From contig NZ_CP011266.1 of assembly GCF_001477655.1 (NCBI RefSeq), forward strand, positions 1,844,001 to 1,908,000: a DNA stretch of 64,000 nucleotides. The letters run 5' to 3'. This DNA comes from Methanobrevibacter millerae. Its GTDB lineage: Archaea > Methanobacteriota > Methanobacteria > Methanobacteriales > Methanobacteriaceae. Of the stretch, positions 63,855 through 64,000 are shown piece after piece (within the stretch, counting starts at the first letter, position 1; each line of letters starts with the position of its first letter). Position numbers and translations under genes: made by a program. The notes beneath the pieces were generated by a model that worked only from the letters and a program-made list of their open reading frames with translations, made no database searches and had not been told where the DNA came from.

Positions 63855-63970
63855 AATACGATATGTTTTAAAATTCATATCAATGAACATCAAAAAGATT
63901 AAATTATTATCTCCGAAATTTGTTCATAATACAACCAGTATCGTAGATTGAAATATATCTACGATTACTT
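63855..63970 (+). ncRNA. Candidate structured RNA, copy 2
   Basis: It has the same order of elements as copy 1. Hairpin 1 is GATATG (63860-63865) with CATATC (63876-63881). Hairpin 2 is ATGAAC (63883-63888) with GTTCAT (63922-63927). Hairpin 3 is ATCGTAGAT (63940-63948) with ATCTACGAT (63957-63965). The hairpin 3 stem has a wholly different sequence from copy 1 but is kept as a stem. In hairpin 1, a U-A pair here is a U-G pair in copy 1. These changes support a folded RNA read on the + strand. Confidence 0.55.
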
Positions 63971-64000
63971 CCCTAAAAAGATTAAACATCATCCAAAATG

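Larger units (their letters stand above)
63411..64000. other. Right-edge spacer holding the paired RNA candidates
   Basis: Nearly 600 bp without a convincing protein gene. Besides the two RNA candidates it contains very AT-rich DNA (63620-63810) with no gene seen. The next gene must lie beyond the window, so it is not known what the second copy precedes. Confidence 0.5.

Noticed and set aside
63457-63970. The right-edge repeats as a CRISPR array
   Set aside because: There are only two units, about 370 bp apart, with partly diverged sequence and internal hairpins. CRISPR repeats would be near identical, short and regularly spaced.

Overview
The window comes from a low-GC euryarchaeon of the order Methanobacteriales, most likely a Methanobrevibacter species. 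Support: two archaeal ribosomal-protein/RNA-polymerase superoperons in the Methanothermobacter order, HdrB and HdrC, an FwdF-like polyferredoxin, 2-phosphoglycerate kinase, pyruvate carboxylase subunit A beside biotin ligase, pseudomurein-binding repeats, and large secreted adhesin-like proteins. Upstream signals are archaeal: TTTATATA boxes and GGTGAT/GGAGG ribosome binding sites.

Layout. 1-7203 (- strand) is the S13-S4-S11-RpoD-L18e-L13-S9-RpoN-RpoK-eno-ferredoxin-S2-MEMO-mevalonate kinase cluster; mevalonate kinase runs off the left edge. tRNA-Ser(GGA) precedes it, then about 700 bp with little in it. 8188-10536 (+) holds lemA and a DUF2207 membrane protein. 10557-13757 (-) is a secreted beta-helix/papain-protease adhesin-like protein. 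13925-30600 (-) is the S10/spc-type superoperon, L3 to Cbf5, including SecY, adenylate kinase and an Oxa1/EMC3-like protein. A SPOUT methyltransferase precedes it.

32004-46834 is a mixed housekeeping block: METTL5-like methyltransferase, pycA-birA, a PLP enzyme, fumarase beta, DUF2070, RqcH/Rqc2, UPF0173, two pilin-like class III signal-peptide proteins, FwdF-like polyferredoxin with a small ferredoxin, and phosphopantetheine adenylyltransferase. 46901-47317 is a decayed insertion sequence with terminal inverted repeats. 47348-50695 (-) is a secreted protein with Ig-like repeats, pseudomurein-binding repeats and a transglutaminase-type peptidase domain. 51123-54726 (+) carries a radical SAM protein with a disturbed 5' end, an aminotransferase and a cation efflux protein. 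tRNA-Ser(GCT) and the SRP RNA follow. 55495-60598 (-) holds CBS protein, 2-phosphoglycerate kinase, phosphoesterase, two conserved unknowns, hdrB and an hdrC with a long acidic N-terminal extension. 60806-63410 has a TGT-like protein and small or unknown genes.

The most novel-looking item is at the right edge (63457-63965): two copies of the same arrangement, each with a TATA box, conserved sequence blocks and three hairpins. The stems are kept although parts of their sequence differ. They look like tandem copies of an unrecognised structured RNA. Several short genes (RpoN, S14, the second class III pilin-like gene, a ribbon-helix-helix-like protein, a CxxCxxxC protein) were found by reading the sequence directly.
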